Below are positions 20,706 through 21,243 of a stretch of DNA of 21,243 nucleotides, one piece after another. The stretch lies in assembly GCA_035279385.1 (NCBI GenBank), contig DATEHZ010000084.1, forward strand, positions 1 through 21,243, in the 5' to 3' direction. The notes beneath the pieces were generated by a model. That model saw nothing but the letters and a program-made list of their open reading frames with translations, was not told where the DNA came from and did no database searches. This DNA is from DATGJX01 sp035279385 (GTDB taxonomy: Bacteria; Vulcanimicrobiota; Vulcanimicrobiia; Vulcanimicrobiales; Vulcanimicrobiaceae). Within the stretch, counting starts at the first letter, position 1, and every line of letters starts with the position of its first letter. The position numbers were made by a program, and so were the translations under genes.

Positions 20706-21243
20706 ATGGCCGTGAGTTCCGGCACCGAACACCGCATTGCCTATATCGACGGTCTGCGGGCCGTCGCGGTGCTGCTGGTCGTCTCGCATCACGTTATGCT
20801 GCATTCGCCGGCGCTGCACGTACCCGTGCCGTTCTTGAGCGTCGCGCACGCGCTGCTCGAGGGTTCGCACGGCGTCGATCTGTTCTTCGTGCTCTCCGGA
20901 TTTTGTTTGTCGTATCCGCTCCTCGCGCGCTTGCGCGGCGAGCAAACCGCAACCTTCGACGTCGTGCGCTACTTCGCGAAGCGCATCGTTCGCATCGTAC
21001 CGCCCTACTATGCGGCCGTCGCGGTCCTTCTGCTGCTGCCCGGCACGCGTCTGGGTGCGAGCGCACTCGACGTCGTCAAGCAACTGCTGTTCTTGGATTG
21101 GCACACCTCGTTTTTGAACGGCTCGTTCTGGACGCTATGCGTCGAGTTTCGCTGGTACTTCTTTTTTCCGATCGCGCTGGCGCTCTGGATTCGCCGGCCG
21201 CGCGCTTTTTGGGCGATCGCTTCGGGCAGCGTCATTCTCTACG
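20706..21243 (+). CDS. Acyltransferase 3 (OafA/NodX family) membrane protein, partial
   Basis: The frame begins at ATG 20706 and runs off the right edge; 179 residues are present of an expected 350 or more. Acyltransferase-3 marks are YIDGLRAVAVLLVVSHH (13-29, including the conserved His), GVDLFFVLSGFCLSYPL (56-72), AKRIVRIVPPYY (91-102) and FWTLCVEFRWYFFFP (141-155). These proteins acetylate or acylate surface glycans such as O-antigen, or lipids and antibiotics, at the inner membrane. Four hydrophobic segments are visible. No strong Shine-Dalgarno precedes the ATG. It is divergent from the NTP-transferase-like gene across a 57-nt gap, which probably holds both promoters; none could be assigned with confidence. 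Confidence 0.9.
   Translation, partial: MAVSSGTEHRIAYIDGLRAVAVLLVVSHHVMLHSPALHVPVPFLSVAHALLEGSHGVDLFFVLSGFCLSYPLLARLRGEQTATFDVVRYFAKRIVRIVPPYYAAVAVLLLLPGTRLGASALDVVKQLLFLDWHTSFLNGSFWTLCVEFRWYFFFPIALALWIRRPRAFWAIASGSVILY

Overview
The window is GC-rich bacterial chromosome, densely coded on both strands, with no rRNA, tRNA, CRISPR array, integrase or transposase visible. It holds 17 complete or near-complete protein genes, two genes cut by the window ends (positions 1 and 21243), and one GNAT-like remnant. The organism looks diderm: the 17163-18587 protein combines a copper-amine-oxidase-N (stalk) domain with a beta-rich C-terminus ending in Phe, and there are Sec, lipoprotein and Tat-type signals. 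The stalk/Pro-rich secreted proteins, the cyclase-ATPase-TPR regulator and common TTG starts remind me of Candidatus Eremiobacterota (WPS-2). That assignment is inference and was not tested against a database.

Layout. 1-2296 (minus): a Tat-signal GH36-like glycosidase followed by an N-acetylhexosamine-kinase-like gene that runs off the left end. 2412-3425 (plus): a secreted protein with MPVYRS tandem repeats, ending at a strong bidirectional terminator. 3491-5056 (minus): pruA/rocA, with a foldable leader. 5203-7104 (plus): a GH20 hexosaminidase lipoprotein, a GNAT remnant and a small orphan protein. 7111-9768 (minus): a class III cyclase / NB-ARC-type ATPase / TPR regulator with its own promoter. 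9804-16834 (minus): one long gene train rpsK-rpsD-rpoA-rplQ-trpD-trpC-trpF-trpB-trpA, so the 3' part of the ribosomal alpha operon runs directly into a tryptophan operon. 17163-18587 (minus): stalk-domain envelope protein. 18719-20648 (minus): NTP-transferase-like gene overlapping an MFS transporter. 20706-end (plus): acyltransferase-3 membrane protein, partial.

How it works together. The GH36-like enzyme, the NahK-like kinase and the GH20 lipoprotein suggest use of amino-sugar glycans (inference). The trp genes cover every step from anthranilate to tryptophan (trpD, C, F, B, A), but trpE and trpG are absent from the window. The trp genes are joined by short overlaps (4-20 nt), which implies translational coupling.

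The most unusual structure is the rplQ-trpD junction. Three nt after the rplQ stop is an 8-codon ORF whose TGA overlaps the trpD ATG (TGATG). A perfect 13-bp inverted repeat puts the trpD Shine-Dalgarno in its 5' arm, the start codon in its loop and trpD codons 2-6 in its 3' arm. Other non-coding signals worth checking are a 165-bp palindromic repeat element inserted between rpsD and rpoA, the folded pruA leader, and alternative hairpins around the GH20 ribosome-binding site.
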